A stretch of 64,000 nt of DNA, from positions 1 through 64,000 of the forward strand of contig JANQPL010000005.1 of assembly GCA_028289425.1 (NCBI GenBank), written 5' to 3'. The DNA comes from Alphaproteobacteria bacterium. Lineage in GTDB: Bacteria; Pseudomonadota; Alphaproteobacteria; JANQMY01. Under the pieces are notes generated by a model. That model saw only the letters and a program-made list of their open reading frames with translations, was not told the origin of the DNA and ran no database searches. A program made the translations under genes and the position numbers. Below, in pieces: positions 34,420 through 44,382 of the stretch; position 1 is the first letter of the stretch; every line of letters begins with the position of its first letter.

Positions 34420-35182
34420 ATGACCGGGTGCTCTCGGCGGTGGCCATCCAAGACACCGGTTCATTGAGAAGGTCGGGAGCTGCTCGCTCCCAATAGCGCA
34501 GTGCTGCATTGAGCATCTTCTCCGTGACGGATTGAGCTGCTTCGGGATCGCCCCTCTCAATCGCTTGAAGAATCTTACTCATCTGACGGACACTCGCCTG
34601 CCGGTTCTCGAGATCGTACTGGATTGGTATGTCTTCCGACATGCGGTGGAGCGCATTCAACAGCAGGCCCAACACCAGATTCTTTGATGCTACGGCGACG
34701 AGTTCATGGAACTGCCGCGCTTCTTGGGCCAGCGAATCGGAGTCTTCAACAGACGCATCAAGCCGCTCTATGCTTTGGCGCAAAGCGGCTATATCTTGAT
34801 GTGTGGCATTTTCCGCTGCTTGGCTTGCCAAAACCGGATAGATCGATGTTCTGGCCGCAGCAACAGCCCGAAAAGACGCATTGGCGAATTGAAGCTGGAG
34901 GGAGAGGGCGCTGGTTAAATGGTCCGTATCCGGAACACTGACAATAGGTCCTCCGCCGGGCCCAGCTTTGATACGAAGCGCACCTTGCAACTCCAAGAAA
35001 CGCAGCGCCTCGCGCACGGTGGCGCGGGCAACACCCTGTCTCTCCACCATAATGTGTTCGGGCTCGAGCGGCGTGCCGGGCCGCAAGGCGCGCTCTTGAA
35101 TGTCGCTCACAATATTACGCGCAACGCGGGTCGCCGCTCTTTCCGGGCGGCTTTTTTCCAGCGGTTCATTAATGCGACCCAT
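34418..35182 (-). CDS. GntR family transcriptional regulator, FadR-like
   Basis: A 254-residue regulator. The winged helix occupies about residues 20-85 (ERQGVARATVREALRFLELQGALRIKAG), followed by an all-helical FCD domain. The FCD metal/ligand residues can be suggested (Asp and His in the EDSDSLAQEARQFHELVA helix). It diverges from the P450 gene and reads toward the amidohydrolase operon. Two copies of one operator-like sequence lie before each arm, which makes it the probable regulator of both. Confidence 0.93.
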   Translation of the reverse strand: MGRINEPLEKSRPERAATRVARNIVSDIQERALRPGTPLEPEHIMVERQGVARATVREALRFLELQGALRIKAGPGGGPIVSVPDTDHLTSALSLQLQFANASFRAVAAARTSIYPVLASQAAENATHQDIAALRQSIERLDASVEDSDSLAQEARQFHELVAVASKNLVLGLLLNALHRMSEDIPIQYDLENRQASVRQMSKILQAIERGDPEAAQSVTEKMLNAALRYWERAAPDLLNEPVSWMATAESTRS

Positions 35183-35212
35183 GAATTACCCATTGTTCCG
35201 TAGCGATGCCCA

Positions 35213-35228
35213 AACTATGATACTAGTT
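35213..35228 (+). promoter_or_regulatory. Candidate GntR operator before the P450 gene
   Basis: AACTATGATACTAGTT is a palindrome with AACTA and TAGTT arms around TGATAC. It stands 35 bases before the P450 ATG and 31 bases upstream of the divergent GntR start, and recurs with 2 changes before the amidohydrolase (34404-34419, opposite strand). Confidence 0.65.
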
Positions 35229-35262
35229 ATATCGGCCGGAGCACAAGAAGGAGCTGTTCTCA

Positions 35263-36537
35263 ATGTCTGTTGCAGATGCCTCGCTTGATACAACGTCTGA
35301 AGTGGACGCGGTCGACAAGATCCCTCTTGAGGAAATCGACGTTTCCCAACCCCATCTGTTTAAGAACGACAGCTGGCGGCCTTGGTTTGCGCGGCTGCGG
35401 CGGGAAGCGCCCGTTCATTATCTAGCGGACAGTGAAAACGGCCCATTTTGGTCTGTCACCTCCCACGATATGGTCATGGCGGTGAATACAAATCACAAGG
35501 TGTTTTCGTCTGAAGTGGGCGGCATTGCAATCGCTGACCGAGACGATCAGGGGGAACTCAGCAAAGCCGTCTCTTTCATCACGCTCGACGAGCCGGCCCA
35601 TGCGCCACAGCGCAACTCAGTCTCACCTGCGGTGGCACCGGGAAACTTGATGGATCTTGAACCGCTCATACGGGAACGCGCAGCGGACATCCTGGACCAT
35701 CTGCCCGTGGGTGAAACCTTCAATTGGGTCGACAAAGTATCGGTAGAGCTAACGGCGCGTATGCTGGCGACACTGTTTGATTTTCCCTACGACAGACGCC
35801 GCGACCTGATCCGCTGGTCGGACATCACCACCGCCGTGCCGAAAGTCACCGGCGAAGACAATGATATGGAAGAGCGAAAAGCAGCCCTGATGGATTGCGC
35901 CATGACCTTCCATCAGCTGTGGCAAGAACGAGCCGCCCAGCCGCCCAAATTCGATTTCATTTCGATGCTCGCCCATGGCAAAGCCACAAAGCACCATATC
36001 AACGATCCCTTTATGATGCTCGGAAATATAATTCTGCTGATCGTCGGCGGCAACGACACTACCCGAAACAGCATTAGCGGCGGGGTGATTGCACTCAATC
36101 AGTACCCTGAGGAGTATCAAAAACTGCGGAACAACCCAGAGCTGATCCCTAACATGGTGTCGGAGATGGTGCGTTGGCAAACCCCGGTTATTCATATGCG
36201 GCGAACCGCCTTAGAAGATATTGAGCTGGGCGGAAAGACGATCCGCAAGGGCGATAAGGTAGTGATGTGGTACCTGTCCGGAAACCGGGACGAAAACGTT
36301 TTCCCCGATGCCGACCGCCTGATGATCGACCGGCCCAATGCCCGGCATCACGTTTCCTTTGGTTTTGGGGTGCATCGCTGCATGGGGAACCGGCTTGCTG
36401 AAATGCAATTGCGCGTCCTGTGGGAAGAAATCATGAAGCGCTTCAAACAGGTGGAAGTTGTGGGCGAGGTCGAACGCCTGTCCAACAATTTCATCCGCGG
36501 CGTGGGCCATGTGCCCGTGCGGTTGCATCCCCATTGA
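35263..36537 (+). CDS. Cytochrome P450, CYP153-like
   Basis: A 424-residue soluble class I-type P450. The I-helix oxygen-activation motif is GGNDTTRNS, the K-helix ExxR is in SEMVRWQ, and the heme-binding loop is FGFGVHRCMG with Cys373. The NDTTRNS run and the loop are typical of CYP153 medium-chain alkane hydroxylases, though related families share them. No ferredoxin or ferredoxin reductase is encoded nearby. An acyl-CoA synthetase follows 90 bases downstream, so hydroxylated and oxidised products may be activated to CoA esters. Confidence 0.94.
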   Translation: MSVADASLDTTSEVDAVDKIPLEEIDVSQPHLFKNDSWRPWFARLRREAPVHYLADSENGPFWSVTSHDMVMAVNTNHKVFSSEVGGIAIADRDDQGELSKAVSFITLDEPAHAPQRNSVSPAVAPGNLMDLEPLIRERAADILDHLPVGETFNWVDKVSVELTARMLATLFDFPYDRRRDLIRWSDITTAVPKVTGEDNDMEERKAALMDCAMTFHQLWQERAAQPPKFDFISMLAHGKATKHHINDPFMMLGNIILLIVGGNDTTRNSISGGVIALNQYPEEYQKLRNNPELIPNMVSEMVRWQTPVIHMRRTALEDIELGGKTIRKGDKVVMWYLSGNRDENVFPDADRLMIDRPNARHHVSFGFGVHRCMGNRLAEMQLRVLWEEIMKRFKQVEVVGEVERLSNNFIRGVGHVPVRLHPH

Positions 36538-36627
36538 GACTGGCGAAAGACGCGCCGATGGTGATAATCGGGCGGGGCTGCCCCGCATCGCACGGCACCC
36601 TATTGGCAAACCAACAAGGACGAAAAC

Positions 36628-38187
36628 ATGACGGCCCTCTTTTCCCCATTCGCTCAATCCCGCGGAAATCAAGCCGCCGTCACCGATGAATTTGGCACAA
36701 CCGGCTGGGCGGAGTTCGACACGCGGGTCAATCGATTGATCAACGCGTTACGCGACGCCGGCCTTAAGACGGGCGACACGTTTGCCATTCTGTCGGGAAA
36801 CCGGCGAGAATACTTTGAAGCCATTGCGGCCGCGACCCACGGGGGTTGGCGATTTGTCCCCGTTAACTGGCATTGGGTCGGCGAGGAAGTGGCGTATGTC
36901 TTGGCCAATTCCGATTCAAAAGCATTGCTGGCGGATAGCCGATTCATCGAAGCGGCGACCGAGGCGGCAAACAGCACCACGGTTCCTGACTTGGCGTTAA
37001 GAGCGGTATTCGGCGACGCGACCGGGGATTTTAAGGCCTATGAGGATGTGCTGGCGGCTGCATCCGATACGGAGCCCGAAGATCAGGGACTAGGTGGTCC
37101 CATGTTTTACACGTCAGGAACGACCGGTCGGCCCAAAGGCGTCGTCAGCAGCACCACAGCACCCGGTGGCCCGGTTGAACTCATGCAGCTGATTGGGGCC
37201 GGCATATCGGACAGCATGTCACTGCCAAAGGAGGGCATCACGCTCCTGGAAGGACCCATCTATCATTCGGCCCAGTGGGCTTTTTCCTTTCTGCCGATGA
37301 TTGCGGGATCGTCCGTAGTGATGCGCCACAAATTCGATGCCGCCGAAACACTTGACCTCATCGACACGCACAGGATTACCAACATCCATTTAGTGCCGAC
37401 CCAATTCGTCCGCCTACTGCGTTTGGATGACGCGGTCAGAGACAAATTCGATGGCTCAAGCTTAAGCGTTGTCTGGCATGGCGCAGCACCATGTTCGCCA
37501 AAAGTGAAGCGCCAAATGATCGATTGGTGGGGTCCAATAATCAACGAGTATTACGGATCGACGGAAGGATCGATCATCTCCGCGGTGACGTCGGAGGAAT
37601 GGCTCGCGAAACCGGGCAGTCTGGGAAAGCCGCTTCCCATGGTCGAGGTGATGGTGATCAAAGAAGACGGCGGCCGCGCCGGCCCCAACGAAGAGGGGAC
37701 GCTTTACTTCAAAAATCAGATGGGGACGGATTTCGAGTATCACAAAGACCCGGACAAAACCGCCGAGGCTCATTTGGAACCCGGCGTTTTTACGGTTGGC
37801 GATATCGGTTATCTGGACGACGACGGATCTTTGTTCATGAGTGATCGCAAGATCGACATGATTATTTCCGGCGGGGTGAACATCTATCCCAAGGAAATCG
37901 AAGGCGCCCTTATCTCCCATCCCGCCGTAGCCGACGCGGCCGTGTTCGGTGTTCCAAATGAAGAGTTTGGCGAAGAAGTAAAAGGCGCCGTCGAGTTGAT
38001 TGATGGCTTCACACCGTCTGATGCCTTGGCGGAAGAACTGATTGCTCATTGCCGCGAACATCTAGCCGGTTACAAAGCGCCGCGCAGTATTGACTTCGAA
38101 GCAGCTTTACCACGCCATCCGACAGGTAAACTCTATAAACGCCTTCTGCGCGACAAATACTGGGAAGCGGTGGGGCGAAAAATCTAA
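36628..38187 (+). CDS. AMP-dependent acyl-CoA synthetase
   Basis: A 519-residue ANL-superfamily ligase. The P-loop is YTSGTTGRPKGVV near residue 160, the adenylation motif is YYGSTEG near 305, the hinge region is DRKIDMIISGG, and the C-terminal catalytic Lys is in PTGKLYKR. It activates a carboxylic acid to acyl-AMP and then acyl-CoA. Its position behind a CYP153-like P450 suggests a fatty, dicarboxylic or terpenoid acid substrate. The 3' end overlaps the extended upstream frame of the helicase, but not its likely start. Confidence 0.95.
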   Translation: MTALFSPFAQSRGNQAAVTDEFGTTGWAEFDTRVNRLINALRDAGLKTGDTFAILSGNRREYFEAIAAATHGGWRFVPVNWHWVGEEVAYVLANSDSKALLADSRFIEAATEAANSTTVPDLALRAVFGDATGDFKAYEDVLAAASDTEPEDQGLGGPMFYTSGTTGRPKGVVSSTTAPGGPVELMQLIGAGISDSMSLPKEGITLLEGPIYHSAQWAFSFLPMIAGSSVVMRHKFDAAETLDLIDTHRITNIHLVPTQFVRLLRLDDAVRDKFDGSSLSVVWHGAAPCSPKVKRQMIDWWGPIINEYYGSTEGSIISAVTSEEWLAKPGSLGKPLPMVEVMVIKEDGGRAGPNEEGTLYFKNQMGTDFEYHKDPDKTAEAHLEPGVFTVGDIGYLDDDGSLFMSDRKIDMIISGGVNIYPKEIEGALISHPAVADAAVFGVPNEEFGEEVKGAVELIDGFTPSDALAEELIAHCREHLAGYKAPRSIDFEAALPRHPTGKLYKRLLRDKYWEAVGRKI

Positions 38188-38299
38188 ACCCAGACAATCA
38201 AATCGGCCAGGCCGTAACCTGACCCAAAGCCAGCAGTACATTGAGCAAAACCCCGACTCGTGCAATGACCTGTGGGTGACAGAGACACACCACATTCTG

Positions 38300-41077
38300 A
38301 TGCCCGATCTACCCGCCCTAGCGGTGGGTGTCGGTGGGGCGGCGATCGCCACGGCAGATGGCGAAATCGATACTTTGTCGTTGGATGATGCCGCCGAATT
38401 GCTGGAGCGCAAACAAGCCATCGTCTGCCATTTGGCCTTCACGTCGCAGCGGTTAAAGCTTCAACACGCCCTACCCTTCGACCAACATCTGGACGTGCTA
38501 GAGCTGTTTGCTTTCGCCAGGCCCGCAGCGTTCTGCCTGCCCACACCGCGCGGCGTTGCCCGCACGCTGGAGCTTGAGGTGCCCGATACGTTGGAAGACC
38601 AAGCACTCACCATCTTACGATCGGCCCACTTGCTGTTATCGGCCATCGCTGCCTTTGACCCGGTGGCCAAAGAGGCGGCCCAGCCCATTGCAACGTTCAT
38701 GGCGCGCGCGGGCTGGCCTTGGGGTGCGGGTGTGGTGGCGGCCCTCGGTGGCCCCGGCGACAAACAAACCAAATCGCTATTTGATGTGGCACGCCAACTC
38801 GAAGAGTGGGAAGACGAGCCCCGCGACGGCATACCAGGAACCGCGCCCGTGTCGTCTGACGAGGCGCGCAACCGCCTCGCGGCATTGACCGGTTCGGGCG
38901 CCGAAGCTCGGCCGGCCCAATCCCAATATACATCGGACGTAACAGAAGCTTTTGCGCCGCCCACGCAGCCGGGCGCGCCCAGTGTGGTGCTGGCGGAAGC
39001 GGGCACGGGCATCGGCAAAACGCTCGGCTATATCGCGCCCGCTAGTCTGTGGGCGGAACAAAACGGTCCGGGCGTCTGGCTTTCTACCTATACAAAGAAT
39101 TTGCAGCGGCAGATCGACCAAGAGCTCGACAAGCTGTTTCCTGACCCGGCGGTGAAAGCCCAAAAGGCGGTCATCCGAAAAGGCCGCGAGAACTACTTGT
39201 GCCTGCTCAATTTCGAGGAAACGGCGAGCCAAGCCGGTGGCGGGGCACGCGCAGTGGCACTTGCGCTTGTGGCGCGCTGGATGCAGTACACCCGAGACGG
39301 AGATATGGTGGGCGGCGATTTTCCAAACTGGCTGCGCCTTTCCGGCCTGTCCGCGGGCAATGCGCTCACCGACCGGCGTGGCGAATGCATTTATTCTGCC
39401 TGCCAACATTATCGGAAATGCTTTGTGGAGAAGGCAGTACGCAAGTCACACCACGCGGATTTGGTGGTGGCAAACCACGCACTGGTCATGCATCAGGCGG
39501 CAGTAGATGCGGCCCTTTCTGTACCGCAGAAAGACGCCGCCGGCACGGATGGCCCAGACACCGCACCTACACCGCACATCCAATATGTCTTCGACGAGGG
39601 CCATCATGTATTCGATGCAGCCGACGGTGCCTTCTCCGCTGCGCTGAGCGGCATTGAAGGGGCGGAGCTGCGCCGATGGATCCGCGGCCCCGAGGGTCGC
39701 GGCGCCCGCCGCAGCCGGGGACGCGGCTTGCAGGAACGCTTTGCCGATCTTCTGCCTAGTGACGAGAAAGCCGAAAAGGCATTGGATGATGCGATCAAGG
39801 CCGCCGCCGCTTTGCCCATGCCGGGATCGGCGGCGCGCATCAGCGAAGGCCAGCCGACAAATCCGGCGGAACGGTTCCTGGCCGCGGTGCGTCAACAAGT
39901 GCTTGCCCGCAATGACGATAAAGGACAGACCTACGGCCTCGAAACGCCCTGCGAACCGGTGATTGACGGCTTACTCGATGCGGCCAACGAACTTGTGGCG
40001 GCCCTGCAAGAGATCCAAAAGCCGCTGCTGCAATTGGTGCGCAGCCTGCGGCAGGAGCTCAACGACGAAACGGCCACATTGGAAACCCCAACCCGGGTGC
40101 GCATCGAAGCGGGCATTCGCTCGCTGGAACGCCGGGCGCGCCTCACCCTGCCTGCCTGGATCGACATGCTGATATCGCTGGAAAAAGAAACACCGGCCGA
40201 ATTTGTCGACTGGTTTTCCTTGACGCGTATCGAGGGCCGCGAGGTGGACATTGCCATGCACCGCCATTGGGTCGACCCCACCTATCCCTTCACCCGCGCG
40301 GTGTTGGAGAATGCGCGGGGCGCGCTGATCACATCGGCCACTTTGCGCGATGAAGGGACGGGCGAAGAAAACCTGGATGCGGACGCAAGCTGGCAGACCG
40401 CGGAAATCCGCACCGGCGGTGCGCATTTGATCCTGCCGCCCAAACGGGTGCGACTGGCGTCCCCATTCGATTACAAGGAAAACACCCGCATACTGATCGT
40501 TCGGGATGTAAAGCGCGACGACCCGGACGCCATCGCGGCGGCCTATCGGGAGCTGTTCCTGGCGGCGGGCGGGGGCGCGCTGGGCCTGTTTACGGCAATC
40601 GCGCGCCTGCGCCGGATTTATGACCGAATGGCACCGGAATTGGAAGCCGCCGGCCTGCCCCTTTATGCCCAGCACGTAGACGCCATGGATGTGGGCACTT
40701 TGGTGGACATTTTCAAAGCGGAGGAAAACGCTTGCTTGCTCGGCACCGACGCCGTGCGCGACGGCGTGGATGTGCCCGGGAGGTCGCTGCGTCTGATTGT
40801 GTTCGACCGGGTGCCTTGGCCGCGCCCCGACATTTTGCACAAAGCCCGCCGCACCAAATTCGGCCAGCGCACTTATGACGACATGCTGACGCGGCTGAAA
40901 CTGAAACAAGCCTATGGCCGCTTGATCCGTCGCGCCGATGACCGCGGCGTGTTCGTCATGCTCGACCCCATGATGCCCACGCGGCTCACCACCGCGTTTC
41001 CGGAGGGTGTGGAGATCATCCGCACCGGCATCGCCGATGCCGTGGGGACTGTGAAGACTTTCTTGGAAACCGATTAG
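38300..41077 (+). CDS. ATP-dependent DNA helicase, DinG/XPD-like
   Basis: A 925-residue superfamily 2 helicase. Walker A is EAGTGIGKTLGY near residue 233 and the DEAH-type box is FDEGHH near 431. Between them a set of Cys (CLLNFEE at about 301; ECIYSACQHYRKC at about 363-375) is placed as in the 4Fe-4S cluster of XPD/DinG. The C-terminal half has helicase motifs including GTDAVRDGVDVPG and QAYGRLIRRADDRG. It unwinds damaged or forked DNA. The start is MPDLPALAVG; the frame upstream overlaps the synthetase. It is unrelated to the P450 module. Confidence 0.93.
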   Translation: MPDLPALAVGVGGAAIATADGEIDTLSLDDAAELLERKQAIVCHLAFTSQRLKLQHALPFDQHLDVLELFAFARPAAFCLPTPRGVARTLELEVPDTLEDQALTILRSAHLLLSAIAAFDPVAKEAAQPIATFMARAGWPWGAGVVAALGGPGDKQTKSLFDVARQLEEWEDEPRDGIPGTAPVSSDEARNRLAALTGSGAEARPAQSQYTSDVTEAFAPPTQPGAPSVVLAEAGTGIGKTLGYIAPASLWAEQNGPGVWLSTYTKNLQRQIDQELDKLFPDPAVKAQKAVIRKGRENYLCLLNFEETASQAGGGARAVALALVARWMQYTRDGDMVGGDFPNWLRLSGLSAGNALTDRRGECIYSACQHYRKCFVEKAVRKSHHADLVVANHALVMHQAAVDAALSVPQKDAAGTDGPDTAPTPHIQYVFDEGHHVFDAADGAFSAALSGIEGAELRRWIRGPEGRGARRSRGRGLQERFADLLPSDEKAEKALDDAIKAAAALPMPGSAARISEGQPTNPAERFLAAVRQQVLARNDDKGQTYGLETPCEPVIDGLLDAANELVAALQEIQKPLLQLVRSLRQELNDETATLETPTRVRIEAGIRSLERRARLTLPAWIDMLISLEKETPAEFVDWFSLTRIEGREVDIAMHRHWVDPTYPFTRAVLENARGALITSATLRDEGTGEENLDADASWQTAEIRTGGAHLILPPKRVRLASPFDYKENTRILIVRDVKRDDPDAIAAAYRELFLAAGGGALGLFTAIARLRRIYDRMAPELEAAGLPLYAQHVDAMDVGTLVDIFKAEENACLLGTDAVRDGVDVPGRSLRLIVFDRVPWPRPDILHKARRTKFGQRTYDDMLTRLKLKQAYGRLIRRADDRGVFVMLDPMMPTRLTTAFPEGVEIIRTGIADAVGTVKTFLETD

Positions 41078-41085
41078 TCCAGAGC

Positions 41086-41183
41086 GTCATTGCGAGCGAT
41101 GCAGAGCAGAGCGAAGCAATCCAGGGCATCTTGCTCAGCAAGTGGCTCTGGATCGCCACGCCGCCTTTGGCGGCTCGCGATGA
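41086..41183. repeat. Imperfect palindromic repeat, MITE/REP-like
   Basis: GTCATTGCGAGCG (41086-41098) is repeated inverted, with one or two changes, as GGCTCGCGATGAC at the other end (41171-41183). The interior has an AGCGAAGCAATCCAG element and a mirrored CTGGATCGCCACG. This GTCATTGCGAGCG...GCAATCCAG form is familiar from dispersed palindromes in many bacterial genomes. It lies in the space between the helicase stop and the convergent P450 stop. Confidence 0.7.
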
Positions 41184-41209
41184 CAAGAACAGTCGGGCCG
41201 GCTCTCACC

Positions 41210-42556
41210 TCACCGCGTCACCGGCACGGCCTTCGGGCAGCGGATCTGAAAGCCGGTCATCAGCACGTCTTCCGGGGCGCACGCAAGGCGCAAATCGGGC
41301 AGGTTCTCGATCAGTGCCAGCAGCGCGCCATTGAGGTTTTGCCGCGCCAGATGCTGTCCCATGCACACATGGGAGCCGGTGCTGAAAGTCAGATGCGCCT
41401 TCTTCTTCCGGCGAATATCGAACGTGTCCGGATCATCCCAGATGCGCTCGTCACGATTGGCCACGCCAAAGATCCCCACCATGCTGGAGCCGGCCGGAAT
41501 TTTCACACCGCCCAGCTCCGTATCCTTGGCCGCCATGCGCGGCACCACAAAGCCCGAGGCCATCCAGCGGCACGCTTCATCGACCGCCGCCGGGATCAAG
41601 TCCGGATCGGCCACCACATCCGCATAAGCTTTCGGGTGGGCCATCATGGCGTAGCAAAGATTGGCGGTCTGCCGCCAGGTGGTTTCAATGCCGCCGGGTA
41701 GCAGGAAGCGGCAATAGGCCACGATCTCTTCATCGGAAAATTTCCGGCCGTCCCGTTCGGCCTTCGACATCATGGACATGAGATCGCCGCTGTTGAGATC
41801 ACCGGCCGCCTTGCGCGCCTCGTATTTCTCCTTGAAGAAGACGGCCAGTTCCTGCACCGCTTCGAACGCCTTCATGAGATCGCGGCTGCCGCCGAAGGCA
41901 CGCTCGCCCATATCGACGAAATAGTTCATGTCGGTGAGCGGCACGCCGATGATGCGCGCGATCGATGAATAGACCAGCGGCAGGGCATAGTCGCGGCAGA
42001 GATCCGCGTCTTCGCCATCGGCGATTTTTGTGGCAACGCGTTTTGCCAGAAAGTCCGCCATGGGCGCGATGGTCTGCTCCGAAAAGTCGACCATGTACTG
42101 CTTTGAAAACACTTCCCGGTCGAACAAAAGACGGGTCATCTTGTGCTGGTCGCCATCCATCTCATTGACGAGCGTGAAGTCCGCCTGCGCTTTGGTGTGC
42201 AGGCCATAAGCGTCTTTGTTGATGAAGTTTTCCTTGTCCAGGCACATCTGGCGGATCAGGTCATAGCCCAGTACACAGAAATTAGGCTTGCTCAAATCAT
42301 GGCCGAACACATTGTAGACATGCACATCGCCATACATGCCGTCTTTGTATGGGTGTACTTCGCCCAAGCGGTGGCGCAGGCTCTTAAAATGCGTATAGGG
42401 ATCAACCGACACGCCGGGGTCGAGGCCTTCGACGCCATGATCCGGCGAGATCAGTTGTGAGTCCGGGATCGCCCGAATGACCTGATCAATCTGAACCTGC
42501 ATGTCCGGCGTCAGATAGGAGTCGTCAGCGGCAATGATTTTGTCTTGCACATTCAT
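41210..42556 (-). CDS. Cytochrome P450
   Basis: A 448-residue P450. The I-helix motif is GGIETTWRQ, with Glu in place of the usual Asp of the acid-Thr pair; ExxR is EACR in VDEACRWM; and the heme loop is FSTGSHVCMGQHLA with Cys398. The start at MNVQDKIIAADD (42556) has GGAG upstream; the longer frame overlaps the amidohydrolase. It lies 34 bases after the D-aminoacylase-like gene and should be in its operon. It has no redox partner nearby. The family within the P450s is not clear to me. Confidence 0.93.
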   Translation of the reverse strand: MNVQDKIIAADDSYLTPDMQVQIDQVIRAIPDSQLISPDHGVEGLDPGVSVDPYTHFKSLRHRLGEVHPYKDGMYGDVHVYNVFGHDLSKPNFCVLGYDLIRQMCLDKENFINKDAYGLHTKAQADFTLVNEMDGDQHKMTRLLFDREVFSKQYMVDFSEQTIAPMADFLAKRVATKIADGEDADLCRDYALPLVYSSIARIIGVPLTDMNYFVDMGERAFGGSRDLMKAFEAVQELAVFFKEKYEARKAAGDLNSGDLMSMMSKAERDGRKFSDEEIVAYCRFLLPGGIETTWRQTANLCYAMMAHPKAYADVVADPDLIPAAVDEACRWMASGFVVPRMAAKDTELGGVKIPAGSSMVGIFGVANRDERIWDDPDTFDIRRKKKAHLTFSTGSHVCMGQHLARQNLNGALLALIENLPDLRLACAPEDVLMTGFQIRCPKAVPVTR

Positions 42557-42590
42557 CGGAATTGCTCCGTTCGGTATCTTGAGATTGGTT

Positions 42591-44351
42591 TTACTCGGCA
42601 GCGACAGACACGTGGCGCGCGTCGCGGTTGGGCGCTTGCGGCGACAACACACTGCCCGGCAGCTTGTCGGTGCAGGCGGAATGCGCCCCGAAGATCTTCT
42701 GGCCGTTGACGATGACCGCATCGATGCCCTTGGCGCGGTTGATGCGCCGGTAGCCGCCATCGGGCAGATCCCAGACCACGTCGTATTTGTCGAGATTGCA
42801 GGACAAGGCCGCCAAGTCGTAAATCATGACGTCGGCGGCAAAACCTTCAAGCAGCGCACCCCGGCGCTTAAAGCCTGCGAAGCGGGAGGGCAGATAACTC
42901 AGCTTGTAATGCATCTCTTCGAGGGAGAACAATCCTTCGTCCCGCGACAGCCAGGTGATGACATCGGTTGAGAACTGACCGCCCGACCAATATTTGTAAT
43001 GCGCTCCCCCGTCCGACGTTCCGAACAAAACACGGCGATGTTTGAGGACATCCGCAATCAAGTCCGGGCTTTCCGCACCCAGCAAAGTGGTGCGCACTTC
43101 GGCCTTGGCGTCCGACTTGATGAACAAGTCAAAGAAGAGATCGACAATATCGAGTCGGCGGGCTGCGGCGATTTCGCCCAACAGCTTTCCTTCAAACGCG
43201 CCATACGGATCGGTGCCGTGGCCGTTCACCAAACGGAACGTGTCGAGCGAGCCCCCCGCCGACCCCATCATCGCCGCGGGATCGTAGGCGGCTCTGAACC
43301 GTTCTTGGTAGTCGGGATCTGCGGCCAGGGCGAGCTTCTCTTTCTTGCCGCCGGCCAGCGAGAATTCCTTAAAGACGTCGTTAACGCTGTCCCAAAAATT
43401 GTAGTCGACGAAATTGAACTCCGTCCATGTGTGCATGGACATGGCATGGCTGTAGACGGTGTGGCCCTTGGCTTCCATCTCATCGAGCCACGCAAGAATG
43501 CCTTGGTGGTATTCCGGCATTTGCTCCACGATCTGCAGAATGTTGTGCAGGATGGGGCGGCGGGAGCGTTCGGCCAGCTCTTCAATAATGCCGCGGTTAA
43601 GCTCGCAGCCGGGCATGTCGGCCAGCACTTGGATGATGCCCTGCCCCCGTTCCCGCAGAACCTCGCCCAACACATATGCTTCTTCCGGATCCATCACATC
43701 GGTGGGCATGGGAGAACCGTCAAAATCCGTGTGCCCGTTCTTTTGACCCTGATAAGAAAAGGCAAAGCCCAGCGCGCCCGCATCCATCCCTTCGTTCAGA
43801 AGGTCTTTCATCTTTTGGCGTTCGGACTTTGTGGCAGGGCGCGATTTGGCGGCTTCGATACCCATCACATAGATCATGAGCGGATTAAGCGGCACGTAGG
43901 TGGACAGATTAATGCCCTTGGGCAGCGCGCGCAGATGCTGCATCCACTCCGGGAATGTCTCCCATGTCCAGGGCAGCGTTTTGCCCAACACGGTGTACGG
44001 CACTTGCTCGGTATTCTCCATCATCTGCATGTTGCGGTCGCGGTCGCCCGCCTTGCAGGGCGCAAACCCAAAGCCGCAATTGCCGAAGGCGACACTGGTG
44101 GTCCCGTGCCAGCCCGAATTGGTGCAGTACGGATCCCAATGCACTTGCGCGTCATAATGCGTATGCAGATCAATCACGCCCGGCGCCACGATGCGGCCGG
44201 AGGCGTCGATGATTTCATCCGCCGTGCCGTCGATTTCGTTTTCGATCCGTTCGATCACGCCATTGCGGATGCCGATGTCGCCCTTGGTCCGCGGGATCTG
44301 AGTTCCATCCACAATGGTTCCGCTCTTAATCAACAAATCGAAATGAGGCAC
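42591..44351 (-). CDS. N-acyl-D-amino-acid deacylase-like amidohydrolase
   Basis: A 586-residue metal-dependent amidohydrolase of the D-aminoacylase type (COG3653-like). The N-terminal composite beta domain (LLIKSGTIVDG) leads to the metal motif VIDLHTHYDAQVHWDP. CGFGFAP and a C-terminal DGGAHY segment with the catalytic Asp are also present. It is co-transcribed with the downstream P450 and diverges from a TetR gene over a palindromic operator. The actual substrate could be an N-acyl amino acid or a cyclic amide. Confidence 0.92.
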   Translation of the reverse strand: MPHFDLLIKSGTIVDGTQIPRTKGDIGIRNGVIERIENEIDGTADEIIDASGRIVAPGVIDLHTHYDAQVHWDPYCTNSGWHGTTSVAFGNCGFGFAPCKAGDRDRNMQMMENTEQVPYTVLGKTLPWTWETFPEWMQHLRALPKGINLSTYVPLNPLMIYVMGIEAAKSRPATKSERQKMKDLLNEGMDAGALGFAFSYQGQKNGHTDFDGSPMPTDVMDPEEAYVLGEVLRERGQGIIQVLADMPGCELNRGIIEELAERSRRPILHNILQIVEQMPEYHQGILAWLDEMEAKGHTVYSHAMSMHTWTEFNFVDYNFWDSVNDVFKEFSLAGGKKEKLALAADPDYQERFRAAYDPAAMMGSAGGSLDTFRLVNGHGTDPYGAFEGKLLGEIAAARRLDIVDLFFDLFIKSDAKAEVRTTLLGAESPDLIADVLKHRRVLFGTSDGGAHYKYWSGGQFSTDVITWLSRDEGLFSLEEMHYKLSYLPSRFAGFKRRGALLEGFAADVMIYDLAALSCNLDKYDVVWDLPDGGYRRINRAKGIDAVIVNGQKIFGAHSACTDKLPGSVLSPQAPNRDARHVSVAAE

Positions 44352-44382
44352 GGCGCCCTCCGCTCAGTTGCCGATATCTTGA

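Noticed and set aside
39971-40909. 312-codon frame antisense to the helicase
   Set aside because: The helicase motifs on the plus strand are continuous; this is a shadow frame.
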